From positions 1 to 50,426 of the forward strand of contig JAIOJM010000301.1 in the NCBI GenBank assembly GCA_019911785.1: 50,426 nt of DNA, read 5' to 3'. Position 1 is the stretch's first letter, and each line of letters opens with the position of its first letter. Positions 43,436 to 50,426 of this stretch are shown here, one piece after another. The notes beneath the pieces were generated by a model that saw only the letters and a program-made list of their open reading frames with translations, was not told the origin of the DNA and ran no database searches. A program made the position numbers and the translations under genes. This DNA comes from Sulfuricella sp. Lineage in GTDB: Bacteria > Pseudomonadota > Gammaproteobacteria > Burkholderiales > Sulfuricellaceae.

Positions 43436-44845
43436 TCAGGCCGCCTCGGCGGACTCGGCCTTCTGGTGCACCGGAATGGTTACACGGAACTTGGTGCCTA
43501 CCCCGGGCTCGCTTTGCACCTCGATTTTCCCGTGATGTTTCTGGACGATGCCATAGGAAAGGGAAAGCCCCAGACCGGTGCCTTTGCCGACCGGTTTGGT
43601 GGTGAAGAACGGGTCGAAGATGCGATTCAGGTGCTCGGGTGCGATTCCCTTGCCGGTGTCGGCGATTTCCACACACACCGCGTCGCCATCGCTGCCCGTG
43701 GTCAGGGTGATGACCCCGCGATCTTCGATGGCGTGGGCAGCATTTACCAGGATGTTCATGAATACCTGGTTCATTTGCGAGGACAGGCATTCCACTTCGG
43801 GCAGGTCGCTGTAGTGCTTCACCACTTCCGCCTTGTACTTGATCTCGTTTTGGACGATGTTGAGGGTGCTGTCGAGCCCCTTGATGAGGTCGGTCCATTG
43901 CCACGTATCTTCCGTGTCGGCGTGGGAGAAGTCCTTGAGGCCCTGGACGATCTTCTTGACCCGGGCGATCCCCTCGCGGGATTCGCCCATCAGCGAGAAG
44001 ATATCTTCGCGCAGATAGGCGATATCCACGTTTTGTTTCAACTGGCGGATGTCGTCGAGGGCTACCGGTGGAAATCCGGCCTCGTTAGCTTCGTAGGCGT
44101 CCAGCACCGCGAACAGGTTTTTCAGGTAGGTTGCCAGTGTGCCCAGATTGGAATAAACATAGCCGATGGGGTTGTTGATCTCGTGGGCCACCCCCGCCGC
44201 CAGTTGGCCGATGGATGCCATTTTTTCCGATTGAAGCAACTGGTTGTGCGCGTCCTCAAGGCGCGTGTTCATGGCGAGGATTTCCTCGTTCATCTTGGAC
44301 AGTGTCTCGATGCGCTTGCACTGTTCCATGTGCAGGCGGGTATTCTCGATCACCAGGGTCACCAGGTTTACCAGCACCCGGCCGTGGTCCAGGTCCGACT
44401 CGGTGAAGGCCTGGCCACCGACCTGGCGGCTCACGCTCAAGGCGCCGATCACCCGGTTTTCGATCCTGAGGGGCCAGCACATGGCGGAACCCGGGAGGCG
44501 GTTCTTGTCCCGGGGAGCCACATTGCGGAAGCGAGGGTCGCTTGAAACGTCGCCCGCCAGGAGCAGGGGGGCGCCTTCCTTCGCCACCCATCCGAGGATG
44601 CCGTCGCCCAGCGTGATTTTGCTCCCCATCACCCAGGCAGGCAGGTCGATGCCGGCGGCGATGGTGAGCTGGCTGCTGGATTCTTCAGTCAGGGCGAGGC
44701 AGCCGTTGGCGGCGCCAAAGGCGCTCACGAAGTGTTCCAGTATTTTCCTCTGGGTCTGCGCCGGATCGCCCTGGACGGATGCGGTCTGGCTCAGCAGGTA
44801 GAGGTCATAGACCCAGCGGAGCGGGGCGATGTTTTCAAGTGCCAC
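43436..44845 (-). CDS. GAF-domain sensor histidine kinase
   Basis: The 469-residue product starts at GTG 44845 with GGAG about 10 nt upstream. It has an N-terminal GAF domain (residues ~25-165), a coiled coil, then HisKA with the phosphoacceptor in [17 protein letters not shown]. The HATPase_c domain has the N box ([16 protein letters not shown]), the G1 box (DTGKGI), the F box ([13 protein letters not shown]) and the G2 box ([11 protein letters not shown]). There is no membrane helix, so it reads a cytoplasmic ligand or redox state. Its nearest partner is the REC-HD-GYP protein, 12 nt downstream. Confidence 0.92.
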   Translation of the reverse strand: MALENIAPLRWVYDLYLLSQTASVQGDPAQTQRKILEHFVSAFGAANGCLALTEESSSQLTIAAGIDLPAWVMGSKITLGDGILGWVAKEGAPLLLAGDVSSDPRFRNVAPRDKNRLPGSAMCWPLRIENRVIGALSVSRQVGGQAFTESDLDHGRVLVNLVTLVIENTRLHMEQCKRIETLSKMNEEILAMNTRLEDAHNQLLQSEKMASIGQLAAGVAHEINNPIGYVYSNLGTLATYLKNLFAVLDAYEANEAGFPPVALDDIRQLKQNVDIAYLREDIFSLMGESREGIARVKKIVQGLKDFSHADTEDTWQWTDLIKGLDSTLNIVQNEIKYKAEVVKHYSDLPEVECLSSQMNQVFMNILVNAAHAIEDRGVITLTTGSDGDAVCVEIADTGKGIAPEHLNRIFDPFFTTKPVGKGTGLGLSLSYGIVQKHHGKIEVQSEPGVGTKFRVTIPVHQKAESAEAA

Positions 44846-44896
44846 GATTTTTACTCCATCAACTTAGTCTGCAAACCGGAAACAAAATTCATGCTG

Positions 44897-45739
44897 TCAC
44901 CCCTCGATGATCAAGGCGATTCCGGCCATCTGCGCATCGGCTTCAGCCAGGCAGGGTTCCAGCTTCGCCCAGTCCAGGCCCTGCCTTGCAAATGCGCCTG
45001 CGCCGAGCAACGGCGCCAGGCATTCCTCCGGGTGTCCTCCATCGCGGCAGTGGCAGATCACGTTAGCCATATACACCAGGTCGGTAAGGGGCGCGGCGGG
45101 CTGGGCGTCGGGAGAGTGGTGGTTGGCCACCGCCTGCTGGATCGCTGACGGGAACTTCCAGCGCTTTGCCAGTTCGGTGCCGGCCAGGGTGTGGTCCAGC
45201 CCCAGCACGGCATGCTCCGCTTCGATGACGGCGCAGCCTCGGGCGTCGGCGTATTCCAGGACCCACAGGAATTCATCGGGGAAATAGGTGGCCAGGACCA
45301 GCCTGCCGATATCGTGCAGCAGACCTGCCGTGAAGGCGGTTTCCGGATGGTGCCCGGTACGATTGGCCAGCGCCCGGGCATGGGCCGCGGCGGCGAGGCT
45401 GTGTCGCCAGAAGGTCAGGCGGTCGAAAACGCTGCGCTGTGCAGCCGGGAACTGGCTGATGATCCCGGCGGAGACCACGATGCTGCGCACATTGTGTGAA
45501 CCCAGCACCATGACCGCTTCCTTGATCGAGCTGATCTGTGCCTCCAGACCATAGAACGAGGAATTGGCAACCCTTAGCACCCTTGCCGCCAATGCCTGAT
45601 CATGGGCGATCTTGCGCGCCAGGGTGGCGGAGTCCATTTGCTCGTTTTCGAAAGTTTTCATGACATCCAATACCACCGCCGGAAGCGACGGGAGTTGCCG
45701 CAGCCTCCCCAGCAGTACGTCAATGTTGACAGGGTTCAT
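44897..45739 (-). CDS. HDOD-domain signalling protein
   Basis: HDOD domains are catalytically unproven HD-related modules found in signalling proteins next to c-di-GMP genes. ATG 45739 gives 280 residues, with AAAGAG upstream. A longer frame lies inside the previous gene. The single HDOD domain spans most of the protein: LPSLPAVVLDVMKTFENEQM near residue 16, LRVANSSFYGLEAQISSIKE, and the partial HD motif GLLHDIGRLVLATYF. It lies 20 nt after the large PAS-GGDEF-EAL gene and is surely co-transcribed. The biochemical role is unknown. Confidence 0.88.
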   Translation of the reverse strand: MNPVNIDVLLGRLRQLPSLPAVVLDVMKTFENEQMDSATLARKIAHDQALAARVLRVANSSFYGLEAQISSIKEAVMVLGSHNVRSIVVSAGIISQFPAAQRSVFDRLTFWRHSLAAAAHARALANRTGHHPETAFTAGLLHDIGRLVLATYFPDEFLWVLEYADARGCAVIEAEHAVLGLDHTLAGTELAKRWKFPSAIQQAVANHHSPDAQPAAPLTDLVYMANVICHCRDGGHPEECLAPLLGAGAFARQGLDWAKLEPCLAEADAQMAGIALIIEG

Positions 45740-45759
45740 CGCTCTTTCGCCGGTAGAGT

Positions 45760-48700
45760 TTAGCACCCCGGGTTCTCCGGGGTGATGGTCAGCAGCGCGC
45801 CTTTTGACCTGGACTCGGTTCCCATGGCGCGACACCATACGTGATAGCGGTGGCCGTCCTCCAAGGCCAGCGGCATACCCCGTTCCTCGCCGCTGAACTC
45901 CGCGAGGCAAGACAACAGCGGCCGGGGCAGACTGTCTTCGACCATGGACCCGAGGAGCGGGGACGCGCCACCGAACAGCTCGTCGGCCTTGCGGTTGGCG
46001 ATAGCGATCATGCCTTCCTCGTCCACCCCGACCACCGCGACCGGCATGTGCTCAAGCACCTCCTGGGAGACTTGCAGGTAGTGGGTGTTGCGTATCACCT
46101 GCAGGGTTTTGTCCTCCACCAGCCTCTCCAGTTCCTGGTTCGCCAGTTTGAGCTCGTGGTTCAGGCGCTCGTTTTCCTGGGCCATTTCCTGGCGCTGGAA
46201 TGCCTCGAGGATGTTGTCGCGCAGTTGCGCATCGTCCCAGGGCTTGGTCAGGAACTTGTAGATCGCACCCTCGTTGATGGCATCGGTCACTGATTCCAGG
46301 TCGGTGTATCTGGACAGCACGATGCGCACGGTATGCGGGTAGAGTTCTTTGACCAGCCTCAAGAACTCGGTGCCGTTCATGCTCGGCATGCGCTGGTCGG
46401 AAAGCACCACTCCCACTTTGTGGGAAGCCAGCAATTCGAAGCCTTCCTGCGGGCTGCTGGCGGTCAGGATGCGGTAGCCGTCGCGCCGAAGCAGCCGCTT
46501 CAGCGCGTTGACGATGTTGGCCTCGTCGTCCACGATCAGCAGGGCGCCGCGGGGGTTGTCGCCAGGGAGGCGCAGCAACTGCACCTGGCGGTTTTCCCTG
46601 AGCATGGTGGCAGCGTCCTCAACGGCCAGCGGCCGGCTGTAATAGAAGCCCTGTATGGAATCGCACTGGTTCGTGGCCAGGAAGTCCATCTGGCCCTCGG
46701 TTTCCACCCCTTCCGCGACCACCTTCATGTTGAGGGAGCCGGCCATGGCGATGATCGCTTTCACCAGCGCGGCATTACCCGGATCGGTGGTGACTTCACC
46801 CACGAAGGACTTGTCAATCTTGATGCTGTCGAAGGGGAATCGCTTGAGGTAGCTCAACGACGAATAACCGGTGCCGAAATCGTCCAGGGAGAACTTCACC
46901 CCCAGGGACTTCAGTTCCTTCATCGTTACTGCCGCCGTTTCGGCATCCTGGATCAACATGGACTCGGTCAGCTCCAGCTCGAGGCATTCTGGCGCCAGGC
47001 CGGATTCCTCCAGAACCCGCCGCACCACATGGACCAGGCCTTCCTGCCTGAACTGGCGCGCAGAGAGATTGACGGCGACGCTCACCGGGGGCAGGCCGGC
47101 ATCCTGCCAGGCCTTGTTCTGGGCGCAGGCGGTTTTGAGTACCCATTCGCCGATGGGGAGTATCAGCTCGGTTTCTTCGGCGAGGGGGATGAATTCGGCG
47201 GGTGAAACCGTCCCCAGTTCCGGGTGTCGCCAGCGCACCAGGGCCTCCACGCCAGTCACTCCCCCGCCCTGGAGATCGACCTTTGGCTGGTAGTGCAAAT
47301 ACAATTCATCCCTTTCCAGGGCGTGGCGCAGGCTGGCTTCCATATTGAGGCGGTGCATTGCCCTGGCGTTCATTTCCGGGGAATAGAAGCAGAACCGGTT
47401 TCGCCCCATTTCCTTCGCACGGTACATGGCCACGTCCGCGTTTTTCAGCAGGCTGTCGCCGTTTTCGCCGTCTTTTGGATACAGGCTGATGCCGATGCTG
47501 GCGGTGACGAAAACTTCCTGCCCGGCAATGGTCATAGGGAGCGACAGGTGGTCGAGTATTTTTCCGGCGACTAGCACCACGTCATCGGTTTCCGACACCT
47601 CGGTCAGGATCACGGCAAATTCGTCTCCACCCAGTCGCGCCACCGTGTCGGTTTCGCACGCGCTCTCGTTCAGCCCGCGGGCAATTTGCTTGAGCAGCGC
47701 GTCGCCGTGCCCGTGGCCGAGGCTGTCATTAATCACCTTGAAGCGGTCCAGGTCGAGCAACAGGGCAGCGACCTGCCTGCCAGAGCGGTTTGCATACACG
47801 ATGGCCTGGTTCAGGCGGTCGTTGAGGAGGTTGCGGTTGGCCAGCCCGGTGAGCGGATCGTAGTTGGTCTGATGCTCCAGTTGCTCCTCGTAGCGCTTCC
47901 GTTCGGTAATGTCGTTGATGACGCCGACAAAGTGGGTCACCCGGCCGGCATCATCCCGCACCGGAGAGACTGACAGTTCGTTCCAGAACATGCTGCCGTC
48001 TTTGCGATAGTCGCGCAGCACCACATGCGCCTCCCGTTCCTCCCGCAAGGCTGCCCGGACTTCTTCCGCCTCGATCTGCCCGGTGTCGTCCCCGAGCAGG
48101 AGGCTCCCGCCCCGTCCAAGCGCCTCCTCGGCGCTGTATCCGGTGATGCGCTCGAAAGCGGGATTGACGAAGATGATCGGATGGTGGGCGGCCACGGCAT
48201 CGGTAATCATGATGCCGTTCATGCTCGAAACCAAGGCGCGTTCCCGCACGTGGAGCGCTTCCTCGGCTTGTCTGCGCTTGCTGATGTCTTCGATTACCGC
48301 AATGAAATACTTTGGCTGGCCGGAAAGCTCGCGCACCAGCGATACCGTCTGGTTGATCCAGATTTGGGAGCCATCCTTGCGGATATAGCGCTTCTGCATG
48401 GAGTAGTTCTGGGCTTCCCCGCGCAACAGGCGTCGGGCATGGTCCCTGCTGGCCTCCACGTCATCGGGATGGCTGGTATCCTCACAGGACATCGCCAGCA
48501 ATTCCTGTTCCGTATAGCCGACGATGTCGCAGAGTTTGTGGTTGACCAGCAGCCAGCGCCCCTCCGGCGTGAAGTGCGCCATTCCTACCGCCGCCTGGTT
48601 GAATGTGGAGTAGAAACGCTGATCGCTTTCCCGATGGGCTTTCTTGGCGCGTCCGTCCTTGCTGATGTCGCGGGTTACACTCAGCATCGCGGTAATTTCA

Positions 48701-48900
48701 CCGGCCCGGTTGGACAACGGGGCCGCGCAGGATTCCGGGCGGCGGCTGTCACCTTCCAGGCCTTTGCCATTGATCGGGAGCTTGGTCAGGGGCGAGGTGA
48801 ACCCGGCCTTGTCGATATGCGGCTGGCTGGCAGTGCTTCGACAATCTGGTTGCCGGACTGAAAGCCCTTCTTCGTGTTGATGCTCAGTAGAACGAGGCAT
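45760..48900 (-). CDS. PAS-PAS-GGDEF-EAL-REC-PAS cyclic-di-GMP signalling protein
   Basis: This 1046-residue cytoplasmic protein holds both synthesis and hydrolysis domains for c-di-GMP. The order is an N-terminal PAS/PAC-like remnant, PAS (~90-210), PAS (~215-335), GGDEF (motif near 424-428), EAL (near 551-553), receiver (phosphoacceptor Asp near 832 in VLSDQRMP), and a final PAS-like segment (~930-1040). The EAL catalytic set looks complete: EAL, NLSARQF, ELTES, DDFGTGYSS, IKIDKSF, VAEGVET, QGFYYSRPL. GGDEF is intact, but the I-site is lost (CETD instead of RxxD). A receiver followed by PAS after EAL is an unusual layout. It leads the operon under a sigma-28 promoter, with GGAAAG before the ATG. 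Confidence 0.92.
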   Translation of the reverse strand: MPRSTEHQHEEGLSVRQPDCRSTASQPHIDKAGFTSPLTKLPINGKGLEGDSRRPESCAAPLSNRAGEITAMLSVTRDISKDGRAKKAHRESDQRFYSTFNQAAVGMAHFTPEGRWLLVNHKLCDIVGYTEQELLAMSCEDTSHPDDVEASRDHARRLLRGEAQNYSMQKRYIRKDGSQIWINQTVSLVRELSGQPKYFIAVIEDISKRRQAEEALHVRERALVSSMNGIMITDAVAAHHPIIFVNPAFERITGYSAEEALGRGGSLLLGDDTGQIEAEEVRAALREEREAHVVLRDYRKDGSMFWNELSVSPVRDDAGRVTHFVGVINDITERKRYEEQLEHQTNYDPLTGLANRNLLNDRLNQAIVYANRSGRQVAALLLDLDRFKVINDSLGHGHGDALLKQIARGLNESACETDTVARLGGDEFAVILTEVSETDDVVLVAGKILDHLSLPMTIAGQEVFVTASIGISLYPKDGENGDSLLKNADVAMYRAKEMGRNRFCFYSPEMNARAMHRLNMEASLRHALERDELYLHYQPKVDLQGGGVTGVEALVRWRHPELGTVSPAEFIPLAEETELILPIGEWVLKTACAQNKAWQDAGLPPVSVAVNLSARQFRQEGLVHVVRRVLEESGLAPECLELELTESMLIQDAETAAVTMKELKSLGVKFSLDDFGTGYSSLSYLKRFPFDSIKIDKSFVGEVTTDPGNAALVKAIIAMAGSLNMKVVAEGVETEGQMDFLATNQCDSIQGFYYSRPLAVEDAATMLRENRQVQLLRLPGDNPRGALLIVDDEANIVNALKRLLRRDGYRILTASSPQEGFELLASHKVGVVLSDQRMPSMNGTEFLRLVKELYPHTVRIVLSRYTDLESVTDAINEGAIYKFLTKPWDDAQLRDNILEAFQRQEMAQENERLNHELKLANQELERLVEDKTLQVIRNTHYLQVSQEVLEHMPVAVVGVDEEGMIAIANRKADELFGGASPLLGSMVEDSLPRPLLSCLAEFSGEERGMPLALEDGHRYHVWCRAMGTESRSKGALLTITPENPGC

Positions 48901-48954
48901 GATTCCGCTTTCCGATTAGTGAGAGGTAAGCACAACAGAGGACTCTGTAGGGGT

Positions 48955-48981
48955 TTAACGGCAGATTGGGTGGAAACTTTA
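48955..48981 (-). promoter_or_regulatory. Sigma-28 promoter of the c-di-GMP/two-component operon
   Basis: On the minus strand TAAAGTTT, an exact match to the FliA -35 consensus, is followed by exactly 11 nt and then GCCGTTAA, one base from the -10 consensus. It is the best sigma-28 site in the window. The predicted transcript starts about 47 nt before the ATG of the PAS-GGDEF-EAL-REC gene. An inverted repeat lies 9 nt upstream of the -35. Confidence 0.85.
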
Positions 48982-49214
48982 ACGTGAACATCGCGAAGCG
49001 ATACCTCATCACTCTCCCCCTCTGGGGCATCGGCATCTACACAACTTGCGCACATGACGAATCCCGTTGGAAGAGTGCGAATTTGGCGAACTGTTTCAGC
49101 TCATCAAGCGTGTAATGTTCAGGCGTCTAAATCATCATGAAGAGCTGATAAATCGGCTGCTAGAGCCAATAGCCATTGAGCAAACGCTGCCACAAATCAG
49201 AAAACGCCAGACGT

Positions 49215-49240
49215 AAAAAAAGCCTGCATGTCCGCAAGCT
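49215..49240 (-). terminator. Intrinsic terminator of tRNA-Arg
   Basis: On the minus strand AGCTTGC pairs with GCAGGCT (7 bp including one G-T) around a 6-nt loop and is followed by seven T residues. It lies 11 nt past the CCA end of tRNA-Arg and is a clear Rho-independent terminator. Confidence 0.85.
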
Positions 49241-49251
49241 TTTGATTTCAT

Positions 49252-49327
49252 TGGCGCCCCAGAGACGAATCGAACGTCCGACCTACCCCTTAGGAGGGGG
49301 TTGCTCTATCCACTGAGCTACTGGGGC
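49252..49327 (-). tRNA. tRNA-Arg (CCT anticodon)
   Basis: The cloverleaf folds by eye. The acceptor stem GCCCCAG pairs with CTGGGGC, the D arm is GCTC/GAGC, and the anticodon stem ACCCC/GGGGT encloses the 7-nt loop CTCCTAA with anticodon CCT (reads AGG). The T arm has the TTCGATT loop. The CCA end is encoded (49252-49254). It is followed by a strong terminator. No integrase or attachment duplication is seen beside it. Confidence 0.95.
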
Positions 49328-49336
49328 GAGGTCGCC

Positions 49337-49366
49337 ATTTTACGCTAAAATTCATGGATGGATAAA
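49337..49366 (-). promoter_or_regulatory. Candidate sigma-70 promoter of tRNA-Arg
   Basis: TAAAAT (49342-49337, minus strand) lies 9 nt before the tRNA 5' end. A weak -35 TTTATC lies 18 nt further up. The -10 placement fits a tRNA start. The site overlaps the start region of the divergent gene. Confidence 0.4.
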
Positions 49367-49387
49367 ATCGATTGTGGCGGCCGATTC

Positions 49388-50200
49388 ATGCCGAAACGCA
49401 AAGGCCATGTCAGGCTGCGCGATATCCCGCCTGACCTGACCGCTCTTCTCAATCGCGGTGAAATGGAAACCGCGACCCTGACCGAGCAGGCGGCGATGGA
49501 TTTTGCCGCGTTGCTCGGCACGCTGGATGGCTGGTCGGGAAACGCGGCAGGGCTGGCGCAGGAAGCTGCGCGTCAGGATTTTTCCGGGCATGGCCTGGTA
49601 AAGCGCATGGAGCTGGCCGGAAGAATGGTGGGCAGGCACGGCGCATTTGACGACATGGGGGTATTGCAGCAGCTCATCGCTCATCCATCCGATTCGGTGC
49701 GTGGATTTGCCTGTTTTGCGATTGCTCTGCATCCGGAGTTGGGTTTCGCCGATAAATTCATGGCGATGAGGCAGCTTGCCGCGGATCGCCATTTCGGCGT
49801 GCGCGAATGGGCCTGGCTGGCGTTGCGTCCGGCTGTCGCAAACGCGCCGTTCGAGGCGATTGTCCGGTTGCATGGGTGGGTATCCGAGCCGGATGCCAAT
49901 CTGCGCCGATTTGCCGTTGAGATTACGCGGCCACGCGGGGTGTGGGCGAAACACATTGCTCCGCTGCAGGCGGAGCCCTGGCATGGCCTGCCATTGCTTG
50001 AGCCGTGCTGCCGCGACGAAAGCCGTTATGTGCAGGATTCTGTGGCTAACTGGCTGAACGATGCCGCCAGGAGCCGGCCGGAATGGGTCAGGGAAGTGTG
50101 CCGGGACTGGCTCCGGAATCATCCGGACAATAGCGCTTGCGGCTATATTCTGAAGCGGGCACAGAGAAATCTGAGAGGTGAAGAAAAGTCGCCGGATTAA
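49388..50200 (+). CDS. HEAT-repeat DNA alkylation repair-like protein
   Basis: The product resembles the AlkC/AlkD-like family (COG4335/PF08713), helical-repeat proteins that include alkyl-base DNA glycosylases. I start at ATG 49388 (MPKRKGHVRLRDIPPDL, GGCGG upstream), giving 270 residues; ATG 49358 would add ten. Recognisable blocks are RHFGVREWAWLALRP, NLRRFAVEITRPRGVWAKHI, GLPLLEPCCRDESRYVQDSV and ANWLNDAARSRPEWV. These match the tandem HEAT-like repeats of the family by eye. Whether it is an active glycosylase cannot be judged here. It is divergent from tRNA-Arg and unrelated to the flagellar genes. Confidence 0.75.
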   Translation: MPKRKGHVRLRDIPPDLTALLNRGEMETATLTEQAAMDFAALLGTLDGWSGNAAGLAQEAARQDFSGHGLVKRMELAGRMVGRHGAFDDMGVLQQLIAHPSDSVRGFACFAIALHPELGFADKFMAMRQLAADRHFGVREWAWLALRPAVANAPFEAIVRLHGWVSEPDANLRRFAVEITRPRGVWAKHIAPLQAEPWHGLPLLEPCCRDESRYVQDSVANWLNDAARSRPEWVREVCRDWLRNHPDNSACGYILKRAQRNLRGEEKSPD

Positions 50201-50281
50201 CAATCGTTAAAACAGGAGTTATGTGTCCTGTGATAGAATTGCCATTGTGTTCCGCACGGATTTTTACGAGGAGTCTGAAGT

Positions 50282-50426
50282 ATGACCGCTTTTACTGCTG
50301 ACGAAGCTGCGCAGCTCAAGCAGAGCCTGGAGAAGCGCCGCCAGCTACTGCTTGAAGAAATCCGTGACGAGCTGGCTCGTTCGGGTGAGCAGCATTATGT
50401 TGATCTGGCCGGGCGTGTCCCCGATC
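50282..50426 (+). CDS. DksA/TraR-type zinc-finger protein (5' part)
   Basis: Only the first 48 codons are in the window; the gene runs off the right edge. The amino end (TADEAAQLKQSLEKRRQLLL, then VDLAGRVPD) looks like the coiled-coil start of small TraR/DksA C4 zinc-finger proteins, which bind the RNA polymerase secondary channel. The zinc-finger cysteines would lie beyond the window, so the call is provisional. GAGGAG at 50268-50273 is a good ribosome binding site, and TAGAAT at 50234-50239 with TGA in front resembles an extended -10. Confidence 0.65.
   Translation, partial: MTAFTADEAAQLKQSLEKRRQLLLEEIRDELARSGEQHYVDLAGRVPD

Larger units (their letters stand above)
48901..49251. other. Intergenic region between signalling operon and tRNA-Arg
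   Basis: This 351-nt gap holds the sigma-28 promoter at 48955-48981, an ATCGC-GAA-GCGAT inverted repeat at 48990-49002, and the tRNA terminator at 49215-49240. Between about 49003 and 49214 I see no gene, promoter or repeat that I can support. Confidence 0.6.

Noticed and set aside
49252..49327. tRNA-Arg as a genomic-island attachment site
   Set aside because: No integrase, no repeat of the tRNA 3' end within the window, and the neighbours look like core genes.
1..50426. CRISPR arrays, prophage or transposase genes
   Set aside because: No regularly spaced repeats and no recognisable cas, phage or transposase product seen on either strand.

Overview
This window is an almost complete flagellar regulon, followed by a two-component and cyclic-di-GMP signalling operon and then the edge of ordinary chromosomal genes. 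The DNA is GC-rich. The gene set points to a betaproteobacterium with a polar flagellum, probably near the Nitrosomonadales or related sulfur/iron oxidisers. Supporting signs are flhF-flhG-fliA in a row, MotC/MotD-type stator genes, a short single flagellin, a two-domain FlgJ, a FlhB2/FliK2 pair, FlaG, FliT and a YcgR-type PilZ protein. The lineage is inferred from gene content and protein character, not from a marker gene. No flhDC, fleQ, or cheA/cheW/cheY is present here, so the master regulator and the chemotaxis core must lie elsewhere.

Layout. Positions 1-407 hold an inverted-repeat element and a leader with no gene. Positions 408-8033 (+) run flhB-flhA-flhF-flhG-fliA-motC-motD: export gate, polar placement, sigma-28 and stator. 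Positions 8044-9639 (-) are flgN-flgM-flgA, with a sigma-28 promoter before flgM. Positions 9813-20187 (+) are flgB to flgL (rod, hook, L/P rings, hook-filament junction), with a sigma-28 promoter before flgKL. Positions 20278-30994 (-) are the fliF to fliR operon (MS ring, switch, export ATPase, export gate). FliE stands alone on + at 31307. Positions 31696-37576 (-) are fliC-flaG-fliD-fliS-fliT-fliK2-flhB2-ycgR, with a sigma-28 promoter before fliC.

Positions 37828-48900 (-) are seven signalling genes in one direction: PAS-PAS-GGDEF-EAL-REC-PAS, HDOD, GAF histidine kinase, REC-HD-GYP, REC-PAS-HisKA_3 kinase, NarL-type regulator, and GGDEF cyclase. The first gene has a textbook FliA (sigma-28) promoter at 48955-48981. 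This suggests that the module is switched on as a late flagellar class, after hook completion and FlgM export. With YcgR it would form a c-di-GMP circuit (synthesis, EAL and HD-GYP hydrolysis, PilZ reception) tied to flagellar assembly. This is the most notable inference in the window.

After it come tRNA-Arg(CCT) with its terminator (-), a HEAT-type DNA-alkylation-repair-like gene (+), and the 5' end of a DksA/TraR-type zinc-finger gene that runs off the window.

Four sigma-28 sites (flgM, flgK, fliC, signalling operon) share the form TAA-rich octamer, exactly 11 nt, then a CCG(A/T)-containing octamer. They were found by eye, as were all terminators; none was scored computationally.
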